Positions 1 to 8,828 of a stretch of 52,799 bases of DNA are shown here, in pieces. Numbering within the stretch: position 1 is the stretch's first letter; each line of letters begins with the position of its first letter. Location: positions 1 through 52,799 of the forward strand of contig CAIUQR010000037.1 of NCBI GenBank assembly GCA_903901335.1, given 5' to 3'. This DNA comes from an uncultured delta proteobacterium (GTDB lineage: Bacteria; Desulfobacterota; Desulfobulbia; Desulfobulbales; Desulfocapsaceae). The position numbers and the translations under genes are program-made. The notes beneath the pieces were generated by a model. It saw only the letters and a program-made list of their open reading frames with translations, was not told the origin of the DNA and ran no database searches.

Positions 1-242
1 GCATAAGAATATGGCTTGTATTTGGCCACCGGAATTCCCCCTATCAATGGTTAAGCGGTTTATTCCCTAATATTTCAGTATATTATACTAGAAAATGGCC
101 GATTTTCCTATGCTTTTTTACCTTTTCCTACAGGCTCAACGCTCCAGCTCAGTGGTTGCGGTGCTGTTTCGGCAATCCAACTAGAGCTGGTGGGTAGTGA
201 ATAATTTGTTTTTCAATTGTGCACCGCAAACCAACCAAATGG
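1..242. other. Left-edge non-coding stretch
   Basis: These 242 bases lie downstream of the minus-strand protease gene. I see no convincing gene: the only open frame here is antisense to the protease end and has no family character. The first 130 bases are AT-rich with short T runs. No clear terminator hairpin was found. Confidence 0.5.
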
Positions 243-968
243 TTAACCCGTGCGGGTGGGTACCCCCGGGGTGTCGCTGTCCACAACCGGGGCGACTGGA
301 GGGTCAGGAATAGATTGAGCTGAACGTGCTTCGTCAAGAGAAGCGAAATTCGTCGCCTGCTGGTGTAAATATGACACATCTCTGGCAACGGCAAGTCCCG
401 GAAGAACTTCACCGGTAGCGCGGTTTGGAACGTACGCGGATACCACTCCGACGACTACCGGCGCCTCGACATCGAGTGAAAAGACCACGCCGCCGCTTAC
501 GCCATTGATCGCTACACCGTCTATAAGATAAGCTTTTTCTTCTGTTCTCCAAGCGCTGATGCGACCGCTGAAGAAACACAAGGATGGAGTTATTGCAGGA
601 AATCCAAGCCAACCGACTTCGTTGCCAACACGAAGATATTTTTCTAAGGGAACGAAGGAAAGATCGCCTTCTGGCGGTTGAATCACTCCTGTCTCGAATA
701 CAATGACCGCAGTATCGAGTCTTGACTCAACAAAGATGGCACGTTGGTCTTGGCGAACTAAGACGGTCTTGCCAGTCTCGACTTGGTCGAGGCGGATCGG
801 TTGTTCCCAATAGAATGCATGATCAACGACGTGTGCTGCGGTGGCAATCGCACAAAGACCGGACTTGCTTGACCAAGGGAGCAGAAAGCCTGAGCCAGTC
901 CCAACTGGAGTAGCAATTCTGACCATTCGGGGTTTGAGTGCATCAACAGCTTCATACCACTCGTACAT
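243..968 (-). CDS. Trypsin-like serine protease, cytosolic
   Basis: This is a 241-residue protein with the fold signature of trypsin-like (S1/HtrA-type) peptidases. The catalytic triad can be read: His in ATAAHVVDHA (about residue 47), Asp in SRLDTAVIVFE (about 85) and Ser in NGVSGGVV (about 157). An early GTGSGFLL strand is typical of the family's first barrel. There is no signal peptide, membrane segment or PDZ domain, so it probably acts in the cytoplasm, unlike DegP/DegQ. Proline-rich residues close the C-terminus. It stands alone, 70 bp upstream of a response regulator stop codon on the same strand. Its substrate is unknown; it could belong to a stress or defence context lying beyond the window edge. 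Confidence 0.8.
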   Translation of the reverse strand: MYEWYEAVDALKPRMVRIATPVGTGSGFLLPWSSKSGLCAIATAAHVVDHAFYWEQPIRLDQVETGKTVLVRQDQRAIFVESRLDTAVIVFETGVIQPPEGDLSFVPLEKYLRVGNEVGWLGFPAITPSLCFFSGRISAWRTEEKAYLIDGVAINGVSGGVVFSLDVEAPVVVGVVSAYVPNRATGEVLPGLAVARDVSYLHQQATNFASLDEARSAQSIPDPPVAPVVDSDTPGVPTRTG

Positions 969-1038
969 TTTGGCTCCTTTTATGGGCTAACAAGTTATTC
1001 TATCTTGTTTTGGCAAGGTGTTAGTCTGATATGAGGCA

Positions 1039-1710
1039 CTACTTCTGAATCTTTTCCGACCAGTGGACCGCAAATTTCACCAGCTCGGTAAAGTGTTTCA
1101 GATTTAATTTTTCTTTGATATTCTCGCGGTAGGTGCCGATGGTCTTGATGCTGAGATGCAGCCGTTCGGCGATCTCCTTGGTCGACAGGCCCTCGCCGAC
1201 CAGACGGAAGACCTCCAGTTCCCGGTTGGTCAGGACATCCAAGGGCGATTTGCCGGACGAAAGCTGCGGCGAAGTCAGCCGCTGAAAGACCTTTTCCTTG
1301 ACCGCGGCGCTGGCATAGACCTCCCCGGCCAGGACCTTCCGGATGGCCTTCACCACCGAGGACACCGCCTCCTGTTTCATGATATAACCTCTGGCCCCGG
1401 CCATCAAAGCCCGTTCCGCATAAAGGGATTCGTCATACATCGACAGGACCAGCACCGGCAATCCGGCAAAATGGATTTTGATCTTCTCGACCAGGTCAAT
1501 ACCGCTGCCGTCTTTGAGCGAGATATCGACGATCGCAAGATCCGGGCTCAGCTTGCCGATTGCCTCGCAGGTCTTTCTGACACTCTCGACGCTGCCGCAG
1601 ACGAACAGGTCGTTTTCCTTATTGATAAGCTCGCTCATCCCCAGACAAAATATCGGATGATCGTCGACTATCAAGACCTTGTACTTCTCACCTTTCTTCA
1701 TCAGCCGCAC
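1039..1710 (-). CDS. NarL/FixJ-family response regulator
   Basis: This 223-residue two-component regulator has an N-terminal receiver domain: an acidic pair in LIVDDHP, the phospho-acceptor Asp in AIVDISLKDG and the conserved Lys in YIMKQEA. A LuxR-type helix-turn-helix follows at about residues 150-215 (LTNRELEVFRLVGEG, then STKEIAERL). It should bind DNA as a dimer once phosphorylated. The gene starts 24 bp after the stop of the upstream histidine kinase and is surely co-transcribed with it, so that kinase is its likely partner. A second Met three codons in is an alternative start. Target genes are not evident. Confidence 0.9.
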   Translation of the reverse strand: MRLMKKGEKYKVLIVDDHPIFCLGMSELINKENDLFVCGSVESVRKTCEAIGKLSPDLAIVDISLKDGSGIDLVEKIKIHFAGLPVLVLSMYDESLYAERALMAGARGYIMKQEAVSSVVKAIRKVLAGEVYASAAVKEKVFQRLTSPQLSSGKSPLDVLTNRELEVFRLVGEGLSTKEIAERLHLSIKTIGTYRENIKEKLNLKHFTELVKFAVHWSEKIQK

Positions 1711-1734
1711 CTTCGTGTCGTGAATGTTTCGGAA

Positions 1735-3930
1735 TCATTCCTGCCCTTTTAAAAAGACATGAATCGTGGTGCCGATTCCGCTTTCAGTCTTGATCTCCAT
1801 GAAAGCACCAATCACACTGGCCCGGTATTTCATGATGAGCATACCGATACCATTGGAATGCACCCCGGGGTCGATCCCTTGTCCATCGTCTGCAATGCGA
1901 AGATGAATATACCCGTCTTTCCGGGATAAAGACAAATCAATATGAATTGCCTCGGCATGTTTCACCGCATTATTGACCGCCTCGTGGGCGATATAATAGA
2001 GATGCGTCGCCACCGTATTATCGTCGATATCGGCATCACCGCTGAAACTGCACACCAGCCCCGACATCTGCTCGGTACTGACAGCAATCTCTCTCAATGC
2101 CGATTGCAGACCGTGTGAAACCAGATGGACCGGACAAAGACCCCGGGCCAGACTCCGGGCCTTGCCGGTGGCCTCTTCGATCAGGCGCTCTATCTTCCCG
2201 GCCAGGATGGAATTCTCCCGGGATTCCTTTTTGAGATTGGCCTCAAGAACGGCCGTCAGCCCGGCAATCCCGATCAGATGCGGGCAGAGATCATCATGGA
2301 GATCCTGGCCGATGGTCTGTCTGACCTGATCGCCGATATCCATCAGCTGCCTGGTCAGCCGTTTATTCTCGGTGATATCCCTCAAGATGATAATACTCCC
2401 GGCCAGGTCCTGGTTCCTGTCCCGATACACGGCGCCGCTGACGCTGACATGCAGGGCTGTGCCGTCTTTGGTGTAGCGTTTGGTTTCCGTCGCCGGCACG
2501 GTCTCTCCTGAAAGGATCGTATTGATCATCCTATCGGTCTCGTCCCAGTTTTCTTCCGGTACGAAATGATTCATCTTCCGGCCCTGACATTCCGTAAGGC
2601 TCCAGCCGAAGACCCGGCTGAAGGCAGGGTTGAAATAGATCACCTTGCCCTTCATATCGTAGATGATAATCGGATCGGCGGCGGCCTCCATGACCGACCG
2701 GTAGCGCTCCTCGCTCTCACGCAGGGTGTTTTCCACCTCCTGGCGCACCCGGATCTGCTTCTTCAGATTGTCGCTGTATTCGGTTAGTTGCACCATAAAT
2801 CTATTGAAATACTGCGACAATTGGCCGATCTCATCGCTTGTAGATATTGCCATCCGCTGAGAAAAGTCTCCGGAACTCGCCTTTTCAAAATGCTGCCTCA
2901 GTATCTGCAGCGGCCGGGTGATCGAGTTGCTGATCGTATAGGTAAGCGACAGGACCATCAACAGGGTAATGACAAAGACCGCTGCGATGAGTCTGTTGAT
3001 GGTCTGCAGGGGTTTAAAAAACTCTTCCTGGTAGCTGGAAGATCCGACAATCCAGTCATATTCAGGGATATAATTGAATATGCAGAGTTTGGACCTGGAC
3101 TCCTGTTCACCCGGATTTTTCCATGGGTAGACAAGCTCACCTGTCTTTCGATCCAGCATCTCCTGTAAAAAACGGCTCGGGAAGAGATTTTTATCAAGAA
3201 CATTGACACCTTGCAGTTTCGGATGAATCACGGCATTGCCGCTGCTGTCGAGGACGAAGGAATAGCCGGTCTCACCAAAACGCAAGGCCAAAACACTCTT
3301 TTCAAAATCCTCGACCCTGACCAGTCCTTTAAATTCCTTCCGGTAGGAGGACACCGCAATGATCCAGTCCCACGGAGCAAAATACAACATATACAGGGCC
3401 TTGGGACGGGTCTCGGTTTCGCCTGGATTTTTCCATTCATACTCCATATAGCCCTTTTTTTCCCGGAGCATCTCCTTTATGAAGTCGTACTGCAAGACGT
3501 TCACATCGAGGAGCGCCGTCTGGGGATGGACGACGACATTGCCGTGGCTGTCCAGACAGTAAATATATCCCGACTCCCCGATGGTCTGACTCAAGAGCAC
3601 GTTTGCGGCCATCGCCCTGGCCTCATTTTCCGTGAGTCTTCCGTTTTTATATTGATCGAAACAAAAGCTGACGATCTCGATATTCTTTTCGGCAATCGCC
3701 CGCAGATAGTTCTTGATGGAAACCGCAGCCGAGGTCCTGACCAGATTCAAGATGGTCGTTGTCGTATTTTTAAGTTCGCTTTCAATACTCGCCTCGATAT
3801 TTCTCCTGACAATCGAATAGAGCGACGCGAAGCCCAGCGACATGCAGACGACAAAGACAAATGAATAGCTCAGCAGCAGTTTATGGCGGATTCGCAGAGA
3901 ACGTATAATGCTCATATTCCAGGGATTCAT
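1735..3930 (-). CDS. Double-Cache sensor histidine kinase (NarX-like HisKA_3)
   Basis: This 731-residue membrane kinase reads, in order: an N-terminal membrane helix (about 15-38), a periplasmic sensor made of two tandem Cache units, a second helix (about 305-330), HAMP (about 335-385), PAS (about 405-520), HisKA_3 dimerisation and HATPase_c. The two Cache units are visible as GESGYIYCLDSHGNVVVHP and GETGYSFVLDSSGNAVIHP, each followed by a WKNPGE motif. The phospho-accepting His is in GQDLHDDLCPH; ATP-site boxes are HEAVNNAVKHA and ADDGQGI. Cache sensors usually bind small organic acids or amines, but the ligand cannot be told here. It forms an operon with the NarL-like regulator downstream. 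Confidence 0.9.
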   Translation of the reverse strand: MNPWNMSIIRSLRIRHKLLLSYSFVFVVCMSLGFASLYSIVRRNIEASIESELKNTTTTILNLVRTSAAVSIKNYLRAIAEKNIEIVSFCFDQYKNGRLTENEARAMAANVLLSQTIGESGYIYCLDSHGNVVVHPQTALLDVNVLQYDFIKEMLREKKGYMEYEWKNPGETETRPKALYMLYFAPWDWIIAVSSYRKEFKGLVRVEDFEKSVLALRFGETGYSFVLDSSGNAVIHPKLQGVNVLDKNLFPSRFLQEMLDRKTGELVYPWKNPGEQESRSKLCIFNYIPEYDWIVGSSSYQEEFFKPLQTINRLIAAVFVITLLMVLSLTYTISNSITRPLQILRQHFEKASSGDFSQRMAISTSDEIGQLSQYFNRFMVQLTEYSDNLKKQIRVRQEVENTLRESEERYRSVMEAAADPIIIYDMKGKVIYFNPAFSRVFGWSLTECQGRKMNHFVPEENWDETDRMINTILSGETVPATETKRYTKDGTALHVSVSGAVYRDRNQDLAGSIIILRDITENKRLTRQLMDIGDQVRQTIGQDLHDDLCPHLIGIAGLTAVLEANLKKESRENSILAGKIERLIEEATGKARSLARGLCPVHLVSHGLQSALREIAVSTEQMSGLVCSFSGDADIDDNTVATHLYYIAHEAVNNAVKHAEAIHIDLSLSRKDGYIHLRIADDGQGIDPGVHSNGIGMLIMKYRASVIGAFMEIKTESGIGTTIHVFLKGQE

Positions 3931-4278
3931 GGCCGGCTGACAGAGAAGGGAAACGAGTTCTTTCCAGGTATGAAAAGGCTCGAACGTGTGCTGCTATGTA
4001 TAGCCCGAGTCCTGCGACTTGGCAACCGTTATTCATGTTCCTTTCCGAAGTATGGAGATGACGGTTTGTTTCCGGCCTTGAAACATACCCTCAAGAACGC
4101 ATTTCACCTTCCTCGGATACGGCTGACGTTCTCTGTGAGAACAAATCTCGTCTCAGGTTTAACTTTTCAGCCGGACAGGCTTGCATGATTTTGAAAATGT
4201 GTCCATACTGTTACATATATTTTTATTCGTTCAGGCCTGAGCTGGTTACGATTTTTTTTTGGGGCAAACCTGTTTATC
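3931..4278. promoter_or_regulatory. Divergent intergenic region, kinase / lipoprotein
   Basis: About 350 bp separate the divergently transcribed kinase and lipoprotein genes. A weak sigma-70-like element facing the lipoprotein gene can be proposed: TTGAAA at 4191-4196 and CATATA at 4214-4219 with 17 bp between. Downstream of it lies a run of nine T residues. No operator palindrome was recognised, and the small open frame across the region shows no protein character. Confidence 0.3.
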
Positions 4279-5028
4279 ATGAAAGACTTTTATCTTCCAT
4301 CAGCTTCATTACTGCTGTTCGTCCTGATCCTCTCCGGGTGTTCATCGACAAATGATGCGGACAAGAATGCGGAAATGATCCAGCAGAATACCGCCTTACA
4401 AGAGAAAAATACGGAGATGACGGCAGAACTCGCCGCCCGAAAGGCCCTGGCGGCCACCTTGCAGCATCAGCTGCTCGAGAAAAATACAGAGATCGACAGG
4501 CTCAAGGCGATGCAGAAGGGTCTCGGCAAAGAGGTGGCCCGAACAAAGACGAAAATGCGCGTCCCGGAGAGCAAGGCCGAGGCCGTGACTGTGCTGGCCG
4601 AGATCGAAACGGATATCAACACGGCCAAAGAGAGAGCGGCAGGCAACGGCTTGCGGCAGTCCTTCGATAAACCCGACCAGCTCATGACCGAGAGCAAGTC
4701 TCAACTTGAGCAAGGTCATTACGACAGGGCATGCTCCCTAGCGGGTGAGGCCCTGGAGATGGTCCAGGCGATGGAGTTAAAAACGGAACCGAGTGCCAGA
4801 CCGAGGACAGGTCCGGCGATCAACTATGTGTTCCCTCTGGTGATGCAATTGTCCGGGAAGAGCAATGTTCGGGAATATCCGAGTAGAAATGCAAAGATAG
4901 TGCATATTCTAAATCAGGGAACGACGGTGACGGCCACCGGTCATGAGAGGCGTTGGATCAAGATCGCCATCAACAACAAGCCGCTCGGCTGGATTCATTA
5001 TTCCCTGCTCACACTTCCTGAAATTTGA
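4279..5028 (+). CDS. SH3-domain lipoprotein with coiled coil
   Basis: This 249-residue protein starts with a lipoprotein signal peptide ending in the lipobox LSGC at about residue 21, so the mature N-terminal Cys is lipidated and the protein sits in an envelope membrane. Residues about 30-90 are a heptad-rich, Glu/Lys-rich coiled coil. Residues about 180-249 form a bacterial SH3 (SH3b) domain (SGKSNVREYPSRNAKIVHIL, then GWIHYSLL), a fold often used for cell-wall peptide binding. It is a single-gene unit, divergent from the kinase and convergent with the diguanylate cyclase. A structural or wall-sensing role is inference. Confidence 0.75.
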   Translation: MKDFYLPSASLLLFVLILSGCSSTNDADKNAEMIQQNTALQEKNTEMTAELAARKALAATLQHQLLEKNTEIDRLKAMQKGLGKEVARTKTKMRVPESKAEAVTVLAEIETDINTAKERAAGNGLRQSFDKPDQLMTESKSQLEQGHYDRACSLAGEALEMVQAMELKTEPSARPRTGPAINYVFPLVMQLSGKSNVREYPSRNAKIVHILNQGTTVTATGHERRWIKIAINNKPLGWIHYSLLTLPEI

Positions 5029-5086
5029 TAATGCGCAAAAAATCGTACCCCGGCCAGACGGGATCTTCCTCTCCATTTCAGTAAAA

Positions 5087-6778
5087 TCAAGCGTTATCCG
5101 ACCTTAGCTCTTCAATGGCTGGATTGTCCGAGCTGAGAACGACCCGGTTCCGACCGCGCGTCTTGGCCTCATAGAGGGCCTTATCCGCCCGGCCTATCAG
5201 GATGTTGTCCGTGTCGTCTCCGTTGATGATTCCGGTCACACCGATACTGATAGTGATGTGCAGCTCTATGTCCTGATACACAAAGGGGAAGTGTTCGACG
5301 GCCTGCCGTATCCTCTCCGCCGTCATCATCGCACTCCGGATATTGGTCTGTCCCAGGAGGACCAGGAATTCTTCACCTCCATACCGGCCGGCGACGTCCA
5401 TGCTTCTGAGCACCTTGTTGAAAATCTCAGCCATCTGCACAAGAACCATATCGCCCATCAAATGGCCGTGGGTGTCGTTGACCTCCTTGAAATGATCGAT
5501 ATCCACCATTAAAAGAGAAAATTCAGCGGCATATCTGCGATAATTTTCAATATGAGTCTTCAGGCTCGTCATGATCTGCTTCCGGTTGGCAAGCCTGGTC
5601 AGTGAATCGGTTATGGCCAGTTTTTCAAGCTCCTGCTGATTCTGCTTCAGCCGGACCGCCATCTCATTGAACATCCCGGTGACGACGCCGAATTCGTCGT
5701 TTCTCCTGATGTCCAGCGAGACATCGAGGTCGCCACGAGCAACCTGCAGAACCCCGCGCGTCAGGGCCTCAAGCGGCAGGATTATCTGGCCTGCGACCAG
5801 TGAGGCGCTGAGTCCGATGATCAAGGTAAAGAGAATCGCCATCAGGATGATCCGGTCACGCGAATGGATCACGTCTGCAAAAACATGGTCATAGCCTTCC
5901 GAAATAACCAACCCCCAGGGGAGTTCTTTGAAGGCCACGGCAAGACCGACAATCCATTTTCCATTATTGAAGGTCCTGAGTTGCAGGGGATGAGTGAACA
6001 ACTGCAGCTTCTGATCGGACAGCAATGCTGTCTCCTGTTGTCCTTCGGGTAAGGCTGCGGTCAATAGGGGACGGCCGTCTTTCTGGACGAGATCGATCAC
6101 CCAGGGTCCGGCATCTCCATCGGCCGAAACGGTTTTCAAAAACGGCAGCAGCCCCTGAAGCCGTATCTCCACGGCCAATACGCCAATCCTGCCGCCACCT
6201 TTGTCGGAGAACACGGGGATTCCGATCACCGCCAGCGGCGACGCCTCATCTTTTTTCAGGAAGGCCTCGCCGATCAAGGCGCCGGCTGACACGATCCGGG
6301 CATCCCAACCGGCGGGCAGGGTAAAGGCACCCTCATCGCCGGGACTCTCGGATGAGGCTATCTCATGTCCACCTTCATCAAACACCGCCAGTCTCCGGTA
6401 ATCGGGAAACTGATTTTTCACAAGATTCAAATATGTTGCAATCTTTTTCTGTGAAGCGGCGGCCTGGTTTTCCTTTTCTTTCGAATTCGTCTGACCGTTT
6501 ACGGTCTGAATTTTTATCAGGTTATCGGCAATGACAAAGGAAGAGGCAAAAACGCGCAGATCGTGGTCGCGTTCCTTGAGCCAGAGGCTCAGATCACGTT
6601 CTACCCTGCCGGCAGAATCTATCAGCCTTTGCTGGGTTTTCTCGGCCAGGGCATTATAGCTCATAGAATAAAAAAACCACCCCATCCCGAACGACGGAAC
6701 CAGAGTAACCAGGACCGTAAAGATCAGGATTCGATTCCGGATGGACAACAGCCAGGATATTTTCGTATTTGTTTTCAT
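5087..6778 (-). CDS. Membrane diguanylate cyclase (sensor-HAMP-GGDEF)
   Basis: This 563-residue enzyme should make cyclic di-GMP from two GTP. An N-terminal helix (about 15-37) and a second helix (about 310-332) flank a periplasmic Cache-like sensor of about 270 residues; HAMP follows (about 335-385), then a GGDEF domain (about 395-550). The active-site signature reads GGEEF in VAGRYGGEEFLVLL. RSMD lies exactly five residues before it, matching the RxxD inhibitory product-binding site, so feedback inhibition is expected. Metal and substrate residues are present (VDIDHFKEVND). It is monocistronic. Two HD-GYP proteins elsewhere in the window could degrade its product. Confidence 0.9.
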   Translation of the reverse strand: MKTNTKISWLLSIRNRILIFTVLVTLVPSFGMGWFFYSMSYNALAEKTQQRLIDSAGRVERDLSLWLKERDHDLRVFASSFVIADNLIKIQTVNGQTNSKEKENQAAASQKKIATYLNLVKNQFPDYRRLAVFDEGGHEIASSESPGDEGAFTLPAGWDARIVSAGALIGEAFLKKDEASPLAVIGIPVFSDKGGGRIGVLAVEIRLQGLLPFLKTVSADGDAGPWVIDLVQKDGRPLLTAALPEGQQETALLSDQKLQLFTHPLQLRTFNNGKWIVGLAVAFKELPWGLVISEGYDHVFADVIHSRDRIILMAILFTLIIGLSASLVAGQIILPLEALTRGVLQVARGDLDVSLDIRRNDEFGVVTGMFNEMAVRLKQNQQELEKLAITDSLTRLANRKQIMTSLKTHIENYRRYAAEFSLLMVDIDHFKEVNDTHGHLMGDMVLVQMAEIFNKVLRSMDVAGRYGGEEFLVLLGQTNIRSAMMTAERIRQAVEHFPFVYQDIELHITISIGVTGIINGDDTDNILIGRADKALYEAKTRGRNRVVLSSDNPAIEELRSDNA

Positions 6779-6954
6779 AGGAAAAGCCGGGTGATGGCAA
6801 TGAAACGCCGATTGATGTGTACATTGTATGCGGCGGCCTTTAATATCATGCAGACAGGAGAAGGAAACGTCTCAAATTAATGACCTCGCCTTCTCCCTCT
6901 TTCCAGTTGTAGCAAAGATCCGAGAAAAACACAAGAAAGGCTATAAAGACACTG

Positions 6955-7329
6955 ATGTTCTACCGAATCCAAGCCGATCTGGTCGTCCTCCTGCACCTGC
7001 TGTTCATCATCTTCGTCGCCGCGGGCGGCCTGCTGGCCCTGCGGCGGACAGGGTTGGCCCTGCTGCACCTTCCGGCCGCGGCCTGGGGCGCCTATATCGA
7101 ATTCTCCGGCACCATCTGCCCGCTGACTCCCCTCGAAAATCACTTCAGACGCCTGGCGGGCAAAGAGGGATATGCCACCGGGTTTATCGAGCACCACCTC
7201 ATCCCCATTATCTATCCGGCAGGACTCACCCATGCAAGCCAGATTCTCCTCGGCCTGTTAGTCATCGCCGTCAATCTGGTACTGTATGCCTTTGTCCTTC
7301 ACCGTTATTTCAGTCGTCAGGCGAGATAA
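6955..7329 (+). CDS. DUF2784 family membrane protein
   Basis: This 124-residue, strongly hydrophobic protein matches the DUF2784 family in length and motifs: an N-terminal ADLVVLLHLLFIIFV helix, then the conserved segment CPLTPLENHFR and a GFIEHHLIPIIYP stretch. Three to four membrane helices are expected. The family has no established biochemical function. It lies between the divergent diguanylate cyclase gene and the convergent end of the pyruvate dehydrogenase operon, so its neighbours give no functional hint. Confidence 0.8.
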   Translation: MFYRIQADLVVLLHLLFIIFVAAGGLLALRRTGLALLHLPAAAWGAYIEFSGTICPLTPLENHFRRLAGKEGYATGFIEHHLIPIIYPAGLTHASQILLGLLVIAVNLVLYAFVLHRYFSRQAR

Positions 7330-7379
7330 ACCCCCTTGAATGGTGGCTCTACGACTAAAGATTGCGACCGGGTTCCTGG

Positions 7380-8828
7380 TTACAAGATCTTTTTTGAGAT
7401 AATATGTGTGGAATTGCCAAGATACAGTTCCGCAGCCTCCCCTTCGGTCTCTGACAGGGTCGGATGGGGATGAAGACTCAGGGCCATATCCTCAGCCAGT
7501 GCCCCCATTTCCACGGCCAGAACCCCCTCCGAGATCAAACCCTCCGTCTCGCGACCGACGATACCAACGCCGACAATCCGGCCGTTCGTTGGATCGACCA
7601 GGATCTTGGTCAGGCCCTCGGGCGCTCCCATGGTATGAGCCCTGCCCGAGAATTTCCACGGAAATCGCAGGACCTTGACCGGGATAGTGTTCGTGCGGGC
7701 CTGCTCTTCGGTCAGACCGCACCAGGCAATCTGCGGATCGGTGTAGATAACCGCCGGAATGGCCCGGACATCAAAGGCCGATGCTTGACCTGCAATCACT
7801 TCGGCTGCGATCTTCCCTTCACGGCTGGCCTTATTGGCAAGCATCATGCCCCCTGCCACATCACCCACCGCAAAGATCGACGGATCGGTGGTGCGGAGCT
7901 GACCGTCCACAAGAATGAATCCCTTATTACAGGTGGTAACCGCTGTCTTTTCCAGGTCCAGGTCGGTGCTGAACGGCCTCCGGCCGATGGCCACCAGAAC
8001 TCTGTCAAACCGTTGTTCCGCCTTGACACCATCACCCTCCAAGAGGACATCGACGCCATCGTCCGTTTCCTGCATGCGGGAGACCTTCGTCTGCAAATGG
8101 ATATTCGTGAAAATCGACTGGAGCCGCCGTCGCAACGGCTCCACCAGGTCCCTGTCGATGCCAGGCAACAACACCTCCGCCATCTCAACCACCGTCACCC
8201 GGCTGCCGAGCGCGCTGTAGACGGTCCCCAGCTCCAGCCCGACATAGCCGCCGCCGATGATCAACAGCGTCTTAGGGATATCGGCAAGGTCAAGAGCCCC
8301 GGCGGAATCCATGATCCGACCACCTGGTTTGAAGGACGTTCCCGGATAGGGTATGGTTTGGGAGCCGATGGCTATGATGGCATGTTTGAACCGGACGCGG
8401 CGAACCTCGGACCCTTCAAGACGCACGGTCCGCGAATTTTCAAACCTCGCCAGGCCTTGCAGAAGCTGAATACCTCTCTGCCTGCAGAGACTGACGAGCC
8501 CTCCGGACATCGAAGTTATCACCTCCGCTTTCCATTTGCGCAGGGCGGCAAGATCGATACGAGGCGGGCCGAAACTGACGCCCATATGTTCCGCACGAGC
8601 CGCATCGTGGATCAGTTCGGAGAGAAAAAGCAGGGTCTTGGACGGGATACAGCCGGTATGGAGACAGACCCCGCCCGGTTGCTGATTTGGGTCCACCATG
8701 GTCACATCGAGCCCGAGATCTGCCGCCCGGAAGGCGGCGGCATACCCGCCGGGGCCATTGCCGATGACCAGTACTTCGGTCTCCTGTTCCAGTTCACCCA
8801 TAACCATACTGTTTCTCCTGCTCCTCAT
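7380..8828 (-). CDS. lpdA: Dihydrolipoyl dehydrogenase (E3)
   Basis: This is the FAD flavoprotein that reoxidises dihydrolipoamide on the E2 component and reduces NAD+. The 482-residue length is usual. The FAD-binding GNGPGGYAAA lies near the N-terminus, the redox-active disulfide is in CLHTGCIPSKT, the NAD-binding GGGYVGLELG is central, and the catalytic His is in the C-terminal SLHPHPTLSE. It is the last gene of the pdh operon; its ATG overlaps the E2 stop by 4 bp (ATGA). An internal Met (start at 8807), 7 bases after a GGAG, is a credible alternative start and would bring the N-terminus closer to family norm. Confidence 0.93.
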   Translation of the reverse strand: MRSRRNSMVMGELEQETEVLVIGNGPGGYAAAFRAADLGLDVTMVDPNQQPGGVCLHTGCIPSKTLLFLSELIHDAARAEHMGVSFGPPRIDLAALRKWKAEVITSMSGGLVSLCRQRGIQLLQGLARFENSRTVRLEGSEVRRVRFKHAIIAIGSQTIPYPGTSFKPGGRIMDSAGALDLADIPKTLLIIGGGYVGLELGTVYSALGSRVTVVEMAEVLLPGIDRDLVEPLRRRLQSIFTNIHLQTKVSRMQETDDGVDVLLEGDGVKAEQRFDRVLVAIGRRPFSTDLDLEKTAVTTCNKGFILVDGQLRTTDPSIFAVGDVAGGMMLANKASREGKIAAEVIAGQASAFDVRAIPAVIYTDPQIAWCGLTEEQARTNTIPVKVLRFPWKFSGRAHTMGAPEGLTKILVDPTNGRIVGVGIVGRETEGLISEGVLAVEMGALAEDMALSLHPHPTLSETEGEAAELYLGNSTHIISKKIL

